DNA of 64,000 bases from Edaphochlamys debaryana. Lineage: Eukaryota > Chlorophyta > Chlorophyceae > Chlamydomonadales. The position numbers were made by a program, and so were the translations under genes. The notes beneath the pieces were generated by a model. The model ran no database searches, was not told the DNA's origin, and saw only the letters and a program-made list of their open reading frames with translations. Shown here piece after piece: positions 46,226-59,600 of the stretch (its first letter is position 1; the number at the start of each line of letters is the position of its first letter). The stretch is taken from assembly GCA_016858145.1 (NCBI GenBank), contig JAEHOE010000130.1, positions 124,001 to 188,000 on the forward strand, given 5' to 3'.

Positions 46226-49200
46226 ATGACACACTCAATAATGAGGGCGGCCCTCGTCGTGGCCTGTTGGGCCGCTGTATTGCTCAGCGCGGCAAACGGT
46301 CGCCAACTCAAGCAGGAGCCAGCGACGAAAACAACCTTCATCATTAGCTTTGGTGCATCGCTTGCTAGAGACGCGCTCACTGGCGTTGTTGCGGCCGCTG
46401 GGTGCACCGTCGACTACTTTTCTGGCGAGGTTGGCCTTGCCACCGCTGTCTGCCCCACCGGTGAGCGCTATCTATTTATAGGTGCCTAGGGAGGGCGGGG
46501 TGATGATGGGCCTAAGCGTTAGCGGGCCCAGCGCATTGTTGCGCCGGCGCATGCACGCAGGATAAACTAGCGCCTCTCTTTGTGCATGTGAGACAGCTAG
46601 ATTAGATTGTTGTCGCGGCGGGGGGGTCCGGCGGCTTCTTGTGTGCGTGAGAAAACCCCCATTTACCCCATGCGCCCCTACGCCGCCCGCAGATATTGTC
46701 CTCTCCACCGCCACGACCGGGTTCGCTGTTTTGGGCATTGATGGCGTTGCGGAGGACGAAGAGATCTTGACGGAGGGCGATGTCGTAGATGCTTCATCAG
46801 TCGGCACTGCTCTTGATGAGGAGAGAACGGTTATTACCAACGGCGGAGATGCGTCTTCTACGGCTGATGATGTGGGCCCGCCGCCGGTGGCAGGGTCAGC
46901 CCGCCGCTCTGCTCAGCAGGCGGCCAGCTTCTACACAGGACCACTGAACGGAAGCGGTTTCGGCCAGCCCAACGAGCCCCGTTGGTACAGATTCCAGTGA
47001 GCATCAAGTAACCGAGCTTAGCAATCAATGCGGTCGTTTTGTTAGGTGTATGCCTGCTGCATGCTCACCATACATGTCCGTCCACGGCCGTGTACTGCAT
47101 GCATGCAGGTGGAGCCACCGTGCAATTGATGCCCCCGCTGCCTGGTCCAAGGGCATCAACGGACGCTGTGCTCGTGTTGCAGTCGTCGAGGGGTGAGTCT
47201 GAGTCTGCCACGCATGCAATAGATTGAATCCATCCATATCGTCGTGATAATTATTGACTCTTTGGATCAGCATGTCATCACGTGGTCATACTATCTACGT
47301 GCCTGCAGGCCGTTTGCGACCTTGTCAGTGAATGCTGACATCTTTAACAAGTTTGACCACAGCGTTACAAAGTGAGTATCTATCTGCTTCATTTTATTCC
47401 AAGCAATGGTGCATGCACTCATACATACATTGTCTTTTAACCATGCATGAACATGTCCTTTACTGTCCAGGCGTTTGGCTACTATCCGCCGCCGCCCACA
47501 AATACTACAATTACCGAAAACAGGACAGAGACTAGAGGCCAGCACATAGCGAGCGTTATTGGCGCACAGGCCAACAATGGGATAGGGACCGTTGGCATAG
47601 CCTACGGTTCCACTCTGCTTGGTAGGTACATACCCGCCGCCGCCCACGCACGCCTGCTTGCTAGCTGCTCTGTCCCTGTCCCTACCTGTCCTCTGTCGCC
47701 TGCGGCATCGATCTACCTTACTTTCTTGCGTAGGAATTGAAGTTTTTGACTACTTGAACCGCGGCACTAGTTCATCTTACCTCAAGGTTAGTAGTAGCCC
47801 CAACAGCGCCTACCTGCAGCGCCCGGGCTCGCTTGTGTTTGTGATGAGTACAATCCTTCTCATCGTGCAGGGCCTCATTTATGCAGCCCAGCGCAAGAAC
47901 AAGGGTGGCGCCGGCGCGGACATCATCAACATCGGCTGGAGTGCGTGCGTGCACTGCAGTGTTCTGTTGATTGCATGCCTATACTCATGTACCCTACCTG
48001 CCCCTACCTGCCCCTGCATACATGCAGCGTACAGGTACAACAAAGGGAACGACACAAAGTACGAATTCAACGTTAAGGATGGCAGCAAGCCCGTCATGGC
48101 CATGTTCAGCAAGGTGTTCGCGTTTGCCAATAAGAACGGCGTCCTCGTTGTGGCCTCAGCTGCTGCCGCGTGAGTCGTCATACCGTATATATATCCATCC
48201 GGTTCACTTGGTTGCAATTTCCTTGCGCGGGTTGCATCTGAAACAAAACCCTACATACGCTTCCCCCTACGTACTTTATTTCTGCCGCCTCACAGTAATG
48301 CTAACCTGCAAGACTACAAGAGTCTTGCCCTCGCACCCTGTGAGCTCATGAACGTCATTTGCGTCAACGGCATCGCACCAAACGGCATCTGTCCTACCGG
48401 CTGCCTGGATGCCCGCTCAACATTTCCGCCTCCTTTCCAGTGCGCTGGAAACTTGACCCTGGACAACGCCAACTACACGCTTGCCCCCAACTCCAACTAC
48501 GGCCGAAGTGGGTCTCAGGATGATAAACTTGTATGGGGTAGAGGGGCGAACAGAGGCAGCAGGCAGGTGCTAGGATTTGCAGGATTATGTATGCGATCAT
48601 CCTCGAGGAGCTCCTCACCCCCAGCCACCTTGCTACCCACCCCGCCCCAACCAAATGCCCTCCTTACAAGGTATTGACGTGGCGGCCCCAAGTGGAGGCT
48701 TCAGGGCTTCTGTAGCAGCCACAGGGCGCTGCTTCCGCAGCGATGGCATCGTGGTTAGCGGTGTCGACTGGTTTAACGTATCAACACCTGCCGGGTTCAG
48801 AATCCAACAACTAGCTTTCATCAACTCCCGAGGCAACATTGGGTTTGCTGCGGCTCACGTGTCTGCCCTAGCGGCGATGTACATCCAGAAGGCCGCCATG
48901 GACAAGGGAGTCCTCGAGAGCGAGCTCTGCGACCCCAACCGTGTGAAGCCCTTCGTCAGCCCAGGCCAGGTGCGTGGGCATGCATACATGCAGCAGCAGC
49001 GGTTTCCGTCCTCTCCAGTAGTGCTAGCCCTACGTACCTGGGTGGAACCAAACCTGCTAGTACTAGCCCTGTGAACCTCACCCCATGCATGCGTGCATGC
49101 CCGCCCTCTCTCCCGTACAGATCAAGACCGCTATCCTGCGGGGCGCTGTCCGGCCTCCCGGCGGCATTCCGGAGATGAACTCATTGTACGGGGCCGGCAT

Positions 49201-49231
49201 CATCAATGTGCCTAGGACCCTGGGGCTGTGA
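46226..49231 (+). CDS. Secreted subtilisin-like (S8) protein, probably catalytically inactive
   Basis: Subtilase-fold protein. Exons: 46226-46460, 46693-46996, 47109-47192, 47309-47371, 47524-47621, 47734-47786, 47871-47940, 48028-48169, 48296-48507, 48671-48969, 49121-49231. They sum to 1671 nt, or 556 aa. It opens with a signal peptide (hydrophobic run ALVVACWAAVLL), then a pro-domain-like segment and the S8 domain. The region before the first triad position reads like the family (HRAIDAPAAWSKGI, then RVAVV), but Glu207 stands where Asp is expected. The His block is kept (RGQHIASVIGA, His236). The oxyanion Asn block reads VVASAAAA (Ala349), and the Ser block reads NIGFAAAHVSALAA with Gly478 in place of Ser. 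Splicing of exon 5 at 47524 is chosen because it restores frame. Introns carry GCATGC runs, not G/C tracts. Alternative: one or more triad exons are mis-modelled, but the substitutions are inside uninterrupted exons. Confidence 0.8.
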
Positions 49232-49610
49232 GGAATGAAAGCGGCCCACCCGCCCGATGGCCCCCAGCAGCCATTAATACCCCTATCCGGCTTGAGGTCC
49301 TTCACGATTATTGCTGGGTCGTTCTAGAACATTAGATCTACTGTTGCCGGGTTGACCCGGCGGCGTGTCTATGCATATATGTGGATATGTGGGTATACCG
49401 CCCGTTTGATTGCCTAGCGGGCCTAGCGGCGGGCCCTGCTAGCTGCTGCCAGCAGGGCCAGTGGCGGCCCCGCCCGGGCGTTGGCCGCCAAACGAACACT
49501 TAAGGTGGGGGCGGGGCAATACGCAAGGAGGCCGTGCAGCAGTGGTAGCAGTGGTAGGTGGTGCGGCAAGGGACCGTGCATCTAGTGCATCTTGAGGTTA
49601 CCCTCCCCAC

Positions 49611-49985
49611 GCTCCGCCGCCGGCCGTGGACCGAGCGACCCGGGTAACCCGGGCTGATGGCCCAAAATAGCAGCGGCGGCGGCGGCGGGAAGCAGTAGCG
49701 GATGTGCATGGGGGCGAGACGGACATTCTTTCGATCTTGCTTTTGTAGCTGTAGTCCGGCATTATTATTGCGGGGTTGCTTACTTGCAAAGGCCCCCGAC
49801 TAAGTAAGGCCGCGTTCCGGCGGCGCTAGCTGTACTTGGGGCTAGTAGTGGGGCGCGGTGCATGAATGCTTGAGTGCGCGGCCCAAGGGTGCTGCCCGGC
49901 CTCGTGGGGTTTGGGGCTCAGCCCTTACCCTGTCCCACCCCGGCCCCGGCCAGTACCCCCAGCCAGCCAGTCGTCCTGCCTGCTG
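49611..49985 (+). repeat. Dispersed repeat, copy 2
   Basis: Partner of 35290-35655. This copy has insertions relative to the other (for example around 49790-49860), so the shared blocks are spaced differently. Origin unknown. Confidence 0.75.
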
Positions 49986-50940
49986 CCGGGTTGATCTATC
50001 CAGGGGCCCTCCTGCATGCTTGGGTATAGTAGCGTCTTTGTTAGTTGGGTTGCTGGGTTTGGACGTGATGAGTGATAGATCCTGCTGGATCTCTGCGGCA
50101 TCTGCTGTGCATCTTTACTCGCTCGATCTCTGCGAACGCATCTTATGTAATATGTACTCAGCTTGGTGGTTCGGCGTTCACGGCTAATTGTCCCTGTATG
50201 TGCCACGCACGCCATCCACTCCATGCATGCCGCACTAGCCGCACACGGCGAATGAGCAGTGTTAGTTGGCGGCCATTTAAGTTCCGTGGCCTGCCCCCGC
50301 CGGGGGCGGAGGGGGACTAAACATGGATTCCCCTAGTAAGTGAGGGTCCACCCGCCCCACTTAGCCGCCAGATCCAGCGACTATTTGCCCCGGAGCAGAG
50401 GTATTGTCACCCCGGGTACATCCCAGCCAAGCAAGGGGCGTAGGGGGCAGAGCCCTAATAAGGGGAAACCGTGCCTACAGCAACGGCTGAATGGAAGGCA
50501 TGTATAGATTGCATACGACCGTACAGCACATCGCCCCTGCTGGGCGCGGTCAGGGCAGGGCTAGCTGTCCGGCTGTGCGGGAGAGATGGAGCGCGTTGGC
50601 GGCGGTAGGGCAGAGGGAGACGGAGCGATCGAGACTCGGGCTGGGCTCGCGCGCTCGGCGGGGGCCCCGCCCACCCGCCTGAGCGCGTTGGCGGAGGGAG
50701 ACGGAGGCTCGGGGGTCCGGGGCCGCATGGACAACTAAGGGGGGCGCGGAAGGGGAACTGAGGGCGGCGCGGGGAGCCGTGGCTGGACTGGGGCCCCAGT
50801 GGGAGGGCACCCGGGTGCGTGCTCCACATTCTCATGGCAGAGGGCCCCACGAGTGTGGCAGAGGAGATGGAAGTACGGGAGTGCGCGTGGGTAGATAGGT
50901 GGAGAGAGGGAACGGTTGGGAAGAGCAGATGTACGTATGT

Positions 50941-50975
50941 GGGGGAGGCAGGGGAGGCAGGGGAGGCAGGGGAGG
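50941..50975 (+). repeat. GGGGAGGCA minisatellite
   Basis: Three to four direct copies of a 9-bp GGGGAGGCA unit, with a degenerate fourth copy. A simple local repeat. Confidence 0.9.
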
Positions 50976-51921
50976 GGAGCAGGAGGCTTCAGTGGGGAGT
51001 GCTGACGCTCGCTGGACGTCCAGACGCTCGGGCGGATCGGAAAACCCAGGAGCGCGGGATGACGCCATGGAGGGCGGATTGGGCGGTGTGTGGAGCCGTG
51101 CCGGGACGCTGCAACCAGGATGGGTCAAAGCAAAGCGCCAGGCCCCCAGTCACCTCGCGGCCGTGGCAAAGCAGGAAGAGAGAGTGAGGCAAGTAGCAGA
51201 GCGCGCTCGCTAGCTGCCGGCGACATGTCTGTCAGCTCTCCGACTTGTGAGTGACGGGAGAACCGCCAGAGAAGAGCGAAGTGGTGTCAGGCTGGTGGGA
51301 GCGGGGAGCGGGGTGGGAGCGGGGAGCGCCGCGCCGCGGCGGGAGCCAGGAATCCGGCCGTGGGCGGAGAGAGGGAAGTGCCGGAGGGTGGCGCGTGGCA
51401 AGCGCGGGGGGGCGCGAAGGAGCGGGGGCAACGTGTATGCCGTGGGCGGAAGGGAGCTCGGGGGCCCGCCGGCGGGGGCCTGGGACCGCATGGACCAGGG
51501 GGAACGCGGAAGGGGAACATGGGAGGGCGTAGTCGTGGGCGCATGGGCGCAGTGCGGTGAGGCGGAGGATACTTATGCCAGGGTGGGGTCCCATCCGGCC
51601 GTGGGCGGAGGGAGGGAAGTGCCAGGAATGGGCCAAGCATTCGGCCGTGTTCGTGGGGGCCCGGAAGTGCGGGAGAGCGAACGAGGGAACGTCGCGCGTG
51701 GGAGGGGGGTATTGTGTCTGCCGTACGGCGGCACGCGAAGGCCGCTCAGCTCGGCGCGTTGCAGTGAGACTATTATCTTAACACCATTTTGCTGAAGAGT
51801 CGCACGACACCGCTCGCAAGGTTGCTACGCAAATCCCCAACGTTTGAGACCAGATCTCTCGAGCTTGCACTTCTCACATAGCGCAGGAGGCCTGGGGCGA
51901 GCTCCGTGAAACGTCGTTAGA

Positions 51922-53657
51922 ATGGCGGAGTCACAGGTGAGCTGGCTCCAAGGACACGAGGCCTCTTGCGAAAGAGGCGGGATGCAGGCTCACGCGCTGC
52001 TTTCGCTCCGAGCTCTGCCGCGCGGGTGGTATTCCTCTTGTGCAATCCAGTAATGAAACGATCGCGGTGGCGTTGCCGTTGATAAGTCGTGGCCCGGCAC
52101 ATGCCTCGCGTGAAGCCCTCCGCGCTGCCTCTCTCTCCCCAACCCGCCCCTGCGAACCAGTACTCCTTCTCTCTGACGACATTCAGCCCCAGCGGCAAGC
52201 TAGTCCAAATCGAGTATGCGCTAAACGCGGTCGCCGCGGGCGCGACGTCGCTGGGGATCTCCGCCACCGACGGCGTGGTCATTGCGACTGAGAAGAAGCT
52301 GCCCTCTGCGCTGGTGGACGAGACGACGGTGCAGAAGATCATGACCATCACGCCCAGCATAGGCGTGGTGTACAGCGGCATGGGCCCCGACTTCCGGGTG
52401 CTGGTGCGCCGCGCGCGCAAGACCGCGCAGGCCTACTTCCAAACCTACAAGGAGCACATCCCCGTGGCCCAGCTCGTGCGGGAAACGGCGGCCGTGATGC
52501 AGGAGTTCACACGTGAGCGGCGGGGCGGCAGGCGGTGGAGCTAGGGGCTGGGCGGTGGCACCCCGGGGGTGCTGGCGGAGGCGACCCCGGGCCCTTGTGT
52601 CCACACATGCGGCCCGCTGCCGTCCGGCCCCCCCGCCCTTATCGTGCCATCACATTCAAAGCCCGCCTTCCGTTCCGCTCTGCGCAGAGACGGGAGGCGT
52701 GCGGCCCTTCGGCGTGTCGCTGATGATGGCGGGGTACGACGACAACGGGCCGCAGCTGTACCAGATCGACCCGTCAGGCTCGTACTTTGCGTGGAAGGCC
52801 TCGGCCATCGGCAAGAACATGACTAACGCAAAGGCCTTCCTGGAGAAGCGTTACAGCGACGAGGTGGGGGCGGGGGCCTGGAGCTTGGTGGGGTTCCCCC
52901 CTGGGCAGAGAGGCGGGGGGCCCAAATCGGGCTGAGGTGGTTTGGGCGCGGGCCTAGGGAAGTAGAGATACAGGTGAAGGTACCTGGCTTGTCAAGCCCA
53001 GACAACGGCCGTTGACAGGAGCTAGCAACGGCTGGCTCGAGCGACTGGAGCCCCGGCAAGGGCGCTGCGAGCCTCTGTATCCGCTGGGTGCAGCTGCACC
53101 GTGCCTCAGCCCCGCCCCGCCCTCCCGCCTTTCGTCACCCCCTCACCCCCTCACCCCCTCAAACCCCAACCCCCCTCAAACCCCCTAACCCGCAGGTGGG
53201 CATCGAGGACGCCATCCACACGGCCCTCCTGACGCTCAAGGAGGGCTTCGAGGGGCAGCTGTCGGGCTCCAACATCGAGGTCGGCGTGGTGGGGCCAGAC
53301 CGCAAGTTCAAGGTAGGGCTGCGGGCCTGCGAGGACGGGGAAGGGGGCGGGGACGGAAGGGGCGCGGGGCTTCGGCTTGACCGGCTCGTGGGGACGCAAG
53401 CGCAAGGTGCCAGAGCGCAGGGTGGGGAGGTGAGGGGCTGTCGCGTGAAGAGCTCACGTTGTGACTCGCGCGTTGAGGCGCGGGCCCTCAGGTTTTCCCT
53501 CACCTCTCGGCGCTCAGAAGGGCTCCAGCCTGGCGTGGAGGGGCAATGATGGAAGGCATGCGAGACTAGCAGCCCCTAACTCCGGTTGCTCCGCTCGCGC
53601 CACCCACAGGTGCTCACGGAGGCTGAGGTGACGGACTACCTGCAGGAGGTGGAGTAA
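51922..53657 (+). CDS. PAB1: 20S proteasome subunit alpha-2
   Basis: Structural alpha-ring subunit of the 20S proteasome in cytosol and nucleus. Exons: 51922-51936, 52161-52512, 52688-52863, 53196-53312, 53610-53657. They sum to 708 nt, or 235 aa, the usual length. Exon 1 encodes only MAESQ; joining it to [21 protein letters not shown] gives the typical alpha-subunit N-terminus. Later family blocks: [34 protein letters not shown] and [12 protein letters not shown]. The protein ends YLQEVE before TAA. No catalytic Thr is expected in an alpha subunit. Introns are short and ordinary, without exon-edge copies. The 5-codon first exon is easily missed by gene finders, which would instead start at a GTG/ATG in the second exon's flank. 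Confidence 0.97.
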
Positions 53658-56600
53658 GGGGCAGGCAGCGGCCGCGGCAGCAGCAGCGGAGCTGGGTCAC
53701 GTCAGAAGGAGGCGTGGAACTGGGCAAGCGGCCGAGAGTCTGTTACGGGCCGCCTTGGCAGGCAACGGCAGTGGCTGTGTAGCTCGTGCTGTGGCCTGGG
53801 GGCGCAAGGCAGTTGCGGGGCAGCCTTGCGGCTGAACGATTCCCATGCGGTGTTGTGGTGGCGGTACAGGAGGACGGGGTTACGCGTCCGGGACGGATGT
53901 GGGTTACTTGGGGAGGCCCTGGGGGGCGCGGTAGATTAGAAGGATGGCCGGGGTTCCCAGCGGTCAGGCGTTGGGTGGTGTGGATATCCGTTTGAAGTAA
54001 AGGGACAGGGCACAGCCCTGCGGCGGTGGGACATTGTAAGCGCGGGGTCCGCCGGCCAGGTGCTGGACCTGAAGTCAGCTGCCTTTGGAGGGATAGGGCC
54101 GGTGAGTGAGGGATCCAGCGGCGTTCGAGGACCTGATGAGGACCTGCGGTAGCTCGGTTGCTGTTGCCTAGCTCCCACGAGCTACGTGCACGATACAGCG
54201 CAGCGGGGCATCGAGAGAAGTCCCGAAGGGCGCCAGGGCGGTGCTGAAGGACAGCGAGACTGGCTGGTGTAGGTTTGGCGTCTGCGAGGCGTCTGGCTGG
54301 CCGTGAGAACGCTAAGATCCGTGTACCGGTAGCAAGGCCCTCGCTGTAAGAACACTAAGCGTCGTGCAGCAAAGGGCTGCACACCACCCCGAGAAAGGAG
54401 CCGATAACGCGCGTGACGGGTGCCCCAAGTCTATATGATTATCTCTCCCTCGTAAGACGCATCTGCTACACTCAGGCTGAAGTCGGGAGAGTGCCAGCCA
54501 TGAGCCCAGGACTGCAGCGACAACCTCAGCGGAGCGCAAAGGGGTTCGCGCGGCACACGTTGCAACATGGGGGTGCGCCCAGCGCCCCCAAGGATCTCGC
54601 TTTCTGTCGCCATCCCACTCTTCGCCACCCCTTTCCCTCTTTGCACACTGCAATGCGTTCACCGCCGCCGCGGCCTCCTCCCCCGATGCATCCAGACGAT
54701 TATCTGTACGAACCCAAACCGCGCGCAGGCGGCGTCGCCCACTGACCAAAGGCATCCAAACAAAGCGCTGGCAACCGCCCGCGCGACCGGCAGTCCTTGC
54801 CTGCTCACGCCTGACTCAGTATCTCTTTAGTAAGCAGCCCTACATCCCGGATGACGCCCCAGCTACAACCGACGACAGGCCGTGAAAGTACCAATGCAGG
54901 TGGGCGCCGACCCTCGAGTAACGTGTCGGGCGTAAGCAAGCTCCCACCTTTCACCTTCTGCGCAACAACGGGTGCGGTACGGTGCCTGAATCAACCTACC
55001 CCGCCCCCCGACCCGCCCCACAGTGACCCTCTGACCCACGCCCTGGGCCGTCGTTCTGGGCACACTTGGGGCCAGCGTCCCCCCTTCAGCAACAGGCGAC
55101 TTGCACGGCCCGTGAATACTCCACGCATCAAGAAGCGATGTAATCTGACTCACGCCAAAGCAAAGTCATGCACAGCGGCTGCAGATTCTTGTGCGACTAT
55201 CCTCCGAGCCAAGCCAACAAAGGCATCCCTGTGCCACCGCATCCGCAGCGCAAACCCAGACGCAGACCCGGACTCGCTCACTGTGTGCGACTCAGCCCCT
55301 GGGCCAGGCATCGCAAGGGCATGAATCGACACGCAAAAATATCCCCACTCCTTTCTACCAGCTCGACCGCCCCATCATTGACATGCAACGCTAACTCCCC
55401 GCCCTGCCCCCGCGTCCTGGCCACGTTAGCCTGCATGCCTCACGCCCACCCCAGATAATGAGAACAGCCAACAAGAGCTCAAATCAAACAACCGCCGCAC
55501 AAAGTTGTCTTGACGTACCATGGGCCCAGCGCTTCACACGCCGTCCCACGCCCCACATTGCAGCAGCGCGCCGGAACCGGACACCCCAGGCCGCGTCCTT
55601 TCCGTGCGCTGGACGCTGGGAGCTGTAGACACAGCGCCGGAACCACTCATACACCGGGCACTACCGCCGGCCCCTGACCTAGCTGCCTCGCAAAATCTTG
55701 CCGCGCTGCACCCTCGTCGCGGTTTCATCCATGCCAAGGCGGCCTAGGCCCACAGTTCCACGGCGGCTAGCTGCGCAGCCCATCCCTCGGCTGCCCACGC
55801 GAGAAGCCGAGACCCGTTTGTTCAACCCCCGGGCCAAAGGGCTGCCTGCTCCGTCATCCCATGCACTGCGAGCATCGTCTGAGAAGAGAGCATCGAGCGC
55901 GTGGGCGGCGGCACCAGGCTAGAAGCCCGCCACGGCAGGCCCGGTCCCGTACGCAAACCAGCCGTTTGGAGCGAGCCCAATCGCGTGCATAGAGTGTCCC
56001 CGGCATTGCCTATCGCCGCCACTGGGACCTGCAGCATACACGCCACAGGAGCTGAGCTCCTCTACCAGCATCAGCATCGGCACCGCAAATCATTACCGCC
56101 TGCTTATTAGGCCGCCATCGGACCAACCCCGGGTGGGGAAGGACCTAATGGCGGAAGGCCTCGCGCGCGCAGCCCGGCCCAGCCCCTAATGGGCGCAAGT
56201 CAAGCCGAAAGGCCGCTGCGGCGCTCGAGCCCCCCTCAGAAATCAGAGGCGGGCCCATGCAGCATAACGACAACGAAGCCCGCCGCAACGACAGCCTGCA
56301 GGCCGGTAGGGGCTCATCCATAGGCGCCCCATCCGGCCCCGGCGTGGGCCGCGGCTCAATCCACCTCCTCGCGCGTCTGCTCTCCCGCGCGTCTCTTTCA
56401 TGGACGGGCCGGTCGGTCCTCTCGCCCCGCTGCCCAAAAAGCCAAGCGGGGACGCGTGAGGAGTCCATGTCAGTTGCCGGCTGCAGCCAGCGACCCCAAG
56501 CCACGTGGCGAAGGATACAGGCAAGAGCCACGGACCCTCTGTGGCCCTACAGCCGCGGCAGCTGCAGGAATGCCCGCCGCGGTCCGGTCCGACCCGGCGC

Positions 56601-56658
56601 GGTGCAGTCCGGTCCGGTGTAGTCCGATCCGGTGCAGTCCGGTCTGGTCCGGTCCGGC
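53658..56658. other. Intergenic between convergent PAB1 and kinase genes
   Basis: Contains the 3' UTRs of PAB1 (left) and of the kinase gene (right). Open frames in between are short and show no recognisable domain. A GGTCC/GGTGCAGTCC simple repeat lies at 56580-56665, at the kinase gene's end. Confidence 0.5.
54035..54039 (+). terminator. Candidate TGTAA poly(A) signal of PAB1
   Basis: TGTAA occurs 378 nt after the PAB1 stop. This pentamer is the usual poly(A) signal of Chlamydomonas-type green algae, at typical 3' UTR distance. A chance match is possible. Confidence 0.5.
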
Positions 56659-59600
56659 CTACCCGTCACTCTGGCTTACGAGTACAGGCGCCGCGGGGCT
56701 GGGACTCGCAGCAGCGCCGACTGCCGCTGTCCCCGAGCTGGCCTCTGCAGACGTTGGTGCCGCGGGCACGGCGGCCGCTGCAGGCGCCGCAGCCGCGGGC
56801 GCGGGTGCCTGGCCCGACCCCGCTTGCGCCTGCAGTGGCGACGGCTTGCCGTCCGACGGCGAGGCTCGGGCGGGGCCATCCGGCCCCACCGCGCTAACCG
56901 GCGCCGTTCCGCCGCCAGCACGGGATGAGAGGCTGGAGCCGCCATCCGTGGGGGCGCCAGCGTTGCTGCCGCTGTTGGCGATCGCTGCGGGGGGCAGGCC
57001 GGCGCCGCCGCTGCCCATGCGGCCCGGCGGCTTTTGCCCCGAGTTTGCGCCACCACTGAGGATGTCCTTGGCGGCCATGGGCGCCGCGCCCGCCATCGCG
57101 GCCGCCACGTGGCGGGGGTTATCCGTGCTGAAGTTGGCGTTCGACCGTTGGGAGGAGCCGTTGGAGGTGGGCGCCGCCTCCGACTCGCCGTGTACCAGCT
57201 GTACAGCAAGAAGCGGGGTAAGGTGAGTTAGTCCCGGACGTGTTCTTTTGATATCCCACAGCTTCGGTCAACCCCAACACTCTCAAGGAAGACGTGGAGC
57301 GATGCTGAGCGCCACCGCAGCATGTCAACCCTAGTAAACGCACCTGCAGCACGAGCGTGAGCTGCTTGACCAGCTCTGCGGCCGCGGGCCGTCGCTGCGG
57401 GTCGGGGTCCCAGCACTGGTGGATGAGCTTGCGCAGCTTGGGCGGGCAGCGGTTGGCGTCCAGCTTGGAGAGCGGCAGCCGGTGGTGCCGCACGGTGATG
57501 GAGTAGGCGATGGCCACCATGCTGCAGCCCTCCCACGGCACCGAGCCCGTAAGCATCTCCCACAGAATGACGCCTGTGCAACACAGCGAAAGACCGAGAG
57601 GAATATAAATGGAATGCAGGTAGAGAGAGAGAGGGGCCACGGGGGTGCGCGGAAGCAGGCGGGCGGTGGAACGACGCCAAGGGCAAGGGCAAGGGCGAGG
57701 GTCGCGCTCACCGAGGGCGTAGATGTCCGCCTTGTGCGTGATGACGTAGTTCGATGCATCGAAGGCCTCCGGCGCCATGTATGCGGGCTGTGGGGTTCGC
57801 GGGAGGAAGAAGACGGGAAGTAAGTGGTGGGCAACATGGTCACGTCGCTCACGTTACGCGGAAGAAGCATGACTGTGCAACATGACTCCCGAAGGTCCCG
57901 AAACGCACCGTGCCGGCCTCAGGGTGCCGCGTGACCAGCACGGTCGAGCGCAGGCGCGACAGACCGAAGTCTGTCAGCTTGGCGATGGGCCGGATCGAGT
58001 CCGTGTTGGACAGCAGCACGTTGCCCGGCTTGAGGTCTCTGCGGAGTTTGCAAAGGGGCCACCGGGGAAGCAGTCCGTGAGCTCGCCCTCCAGTAGCTGA
58101 CCCGGCCCCACATGCGACATGCCTGGTGGGGTTGCACAGCTGTTCCATTGTGTGGGTTTGCGGGCTTACCGGTGCACGATGGTGGGATGCAGGTACGCCA
58201 GGCCTCGTGCGATGTCCGCCGCCACGTGCAGGACCTGCGTGCGATGCATGCGGCGAAGTTGGGCATCTTCAGCGCCGTCACGCAACGAGGCAACAAGACG
58301 CAGCACGGTAGTTGCGCTGCGACACGTCAGGTGAGGACACAAGCAGACAGGGCTGAGCAAGTGCCCCGAGAGGACTGTGTAGGAGGTGAGGGGCTCACCG
58401 TGGGCAGCTGCATGAGCTCCCCGGGCCGGCCGTGCACCATCCTCTCCAGGGAGGTGTCCATCAGCTCCATAACTAGGCACAGCCGCGGCGGCTTCAGGCA
58501 AGCCGCCAGCAGCCGCACTGCAGGGCAACGAGGGAGGAGCGAGGGGCAGGGGCGCAAGGCGCAAGGAGTCAGCAGGAGGTGTAATCGGCCGACCCAGCAC
58601 ACGCGGCCACAGTTAATGTGTAACCAACCCCCATTCTCCAAGCCGCAGCTGCCGGGCAGGTCCCGCGGCCCGCGGCCCAGAGCCACCCCGCGGCCCAGAG
58701 CCGCCCGGGCTCTTCCAGTGCCGCCGCACGGCCCCCTGCCCTAATAGTCGTGCAGCCCTCTCACCGATGTTGGGGTGCTGACAGCGCCCCAGCACCTCCA
58801 CCTCCTGCGCGAACGAGCTGACCAGCGAATCCGTGGGCCCGCTCCACTCGTCCACGTCCACCACCAGCTTCACGGCCACGCGCTGGCCGCCGTACAGCCC
58901 CTCCACCACACGCCTGTTGGCATTGGGGAAGGAGCGGAGTCAGAAGTGGGGTCGGAGGTGGGGGCGGGGGGCTGGGAATGCATTGATAAGTGTACGATAC
59001 ACAGAGGCGGCCGCTGCTCCGCACTCACCCGTAGCTGCCCTTGCCGCGGATGACGGGCAGCAGCTTGACCTCCGTGTCGCATTGCACGTCCAGCTTCAGA
59101 TCGGAGCGCTGCGCGAGAGCACAAGCGGACCGGCGCGGGCGGGGGTGTCATGGAAGCGCGCAGCAAGGGACAGGGACACAAGCAGGAATGGCGGCCGTTC
59201 AAAGCGTAGTGCCGAACAGCCAAGCGCGCCCTTGAAAGCGTGCCGAAGCTCGAAACCCCACCGCGCGGCTCTGCTGAAACTCACGTGTGGCGTAAAGGGC
59301 GTGACGATGACCAGCGGCGACGAGGCGTCCACGTCGGTGCTGGACAGCACGCAGGTGCCCACGCCGCTGGGCAGCGTGATGATGTTGCGGCCCGCGCTCT
59401 GCTGCTGGAGGGAGCCCGTCTGTGGGCGAGCGGTAGTGAGGAGCAACGCTTAGGTCAAAGAGCAGCAAACACGCAGCCTTGGGTACAACCGGCACAGCGG
59501 GGGCATCCGACAATTCGCAGGCAGTGGCAGGAACGGGGCACCGTACCTGCGGCGTGCTGCCGGTGCCCCCCGCCGCCTTGATGGCGGCGTTCGCTGACGG

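Larger units (their letters stand above)
49232..51921. other. Intergenic, repeat-rich
   Basis: No gene recognised. It holds the second dispersed-repeat copy (49611-49985), a GGGGAGGCA minisatellite (50941-50975), and a pair of diverged segments (about 50690-50770 and 51440-51530) sharing GCTCGGGGG, CCGCATGGAC and CGCGGAAGGGGAAC. The right end should carry the PAB1 promoter. Confidence 0.5.
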
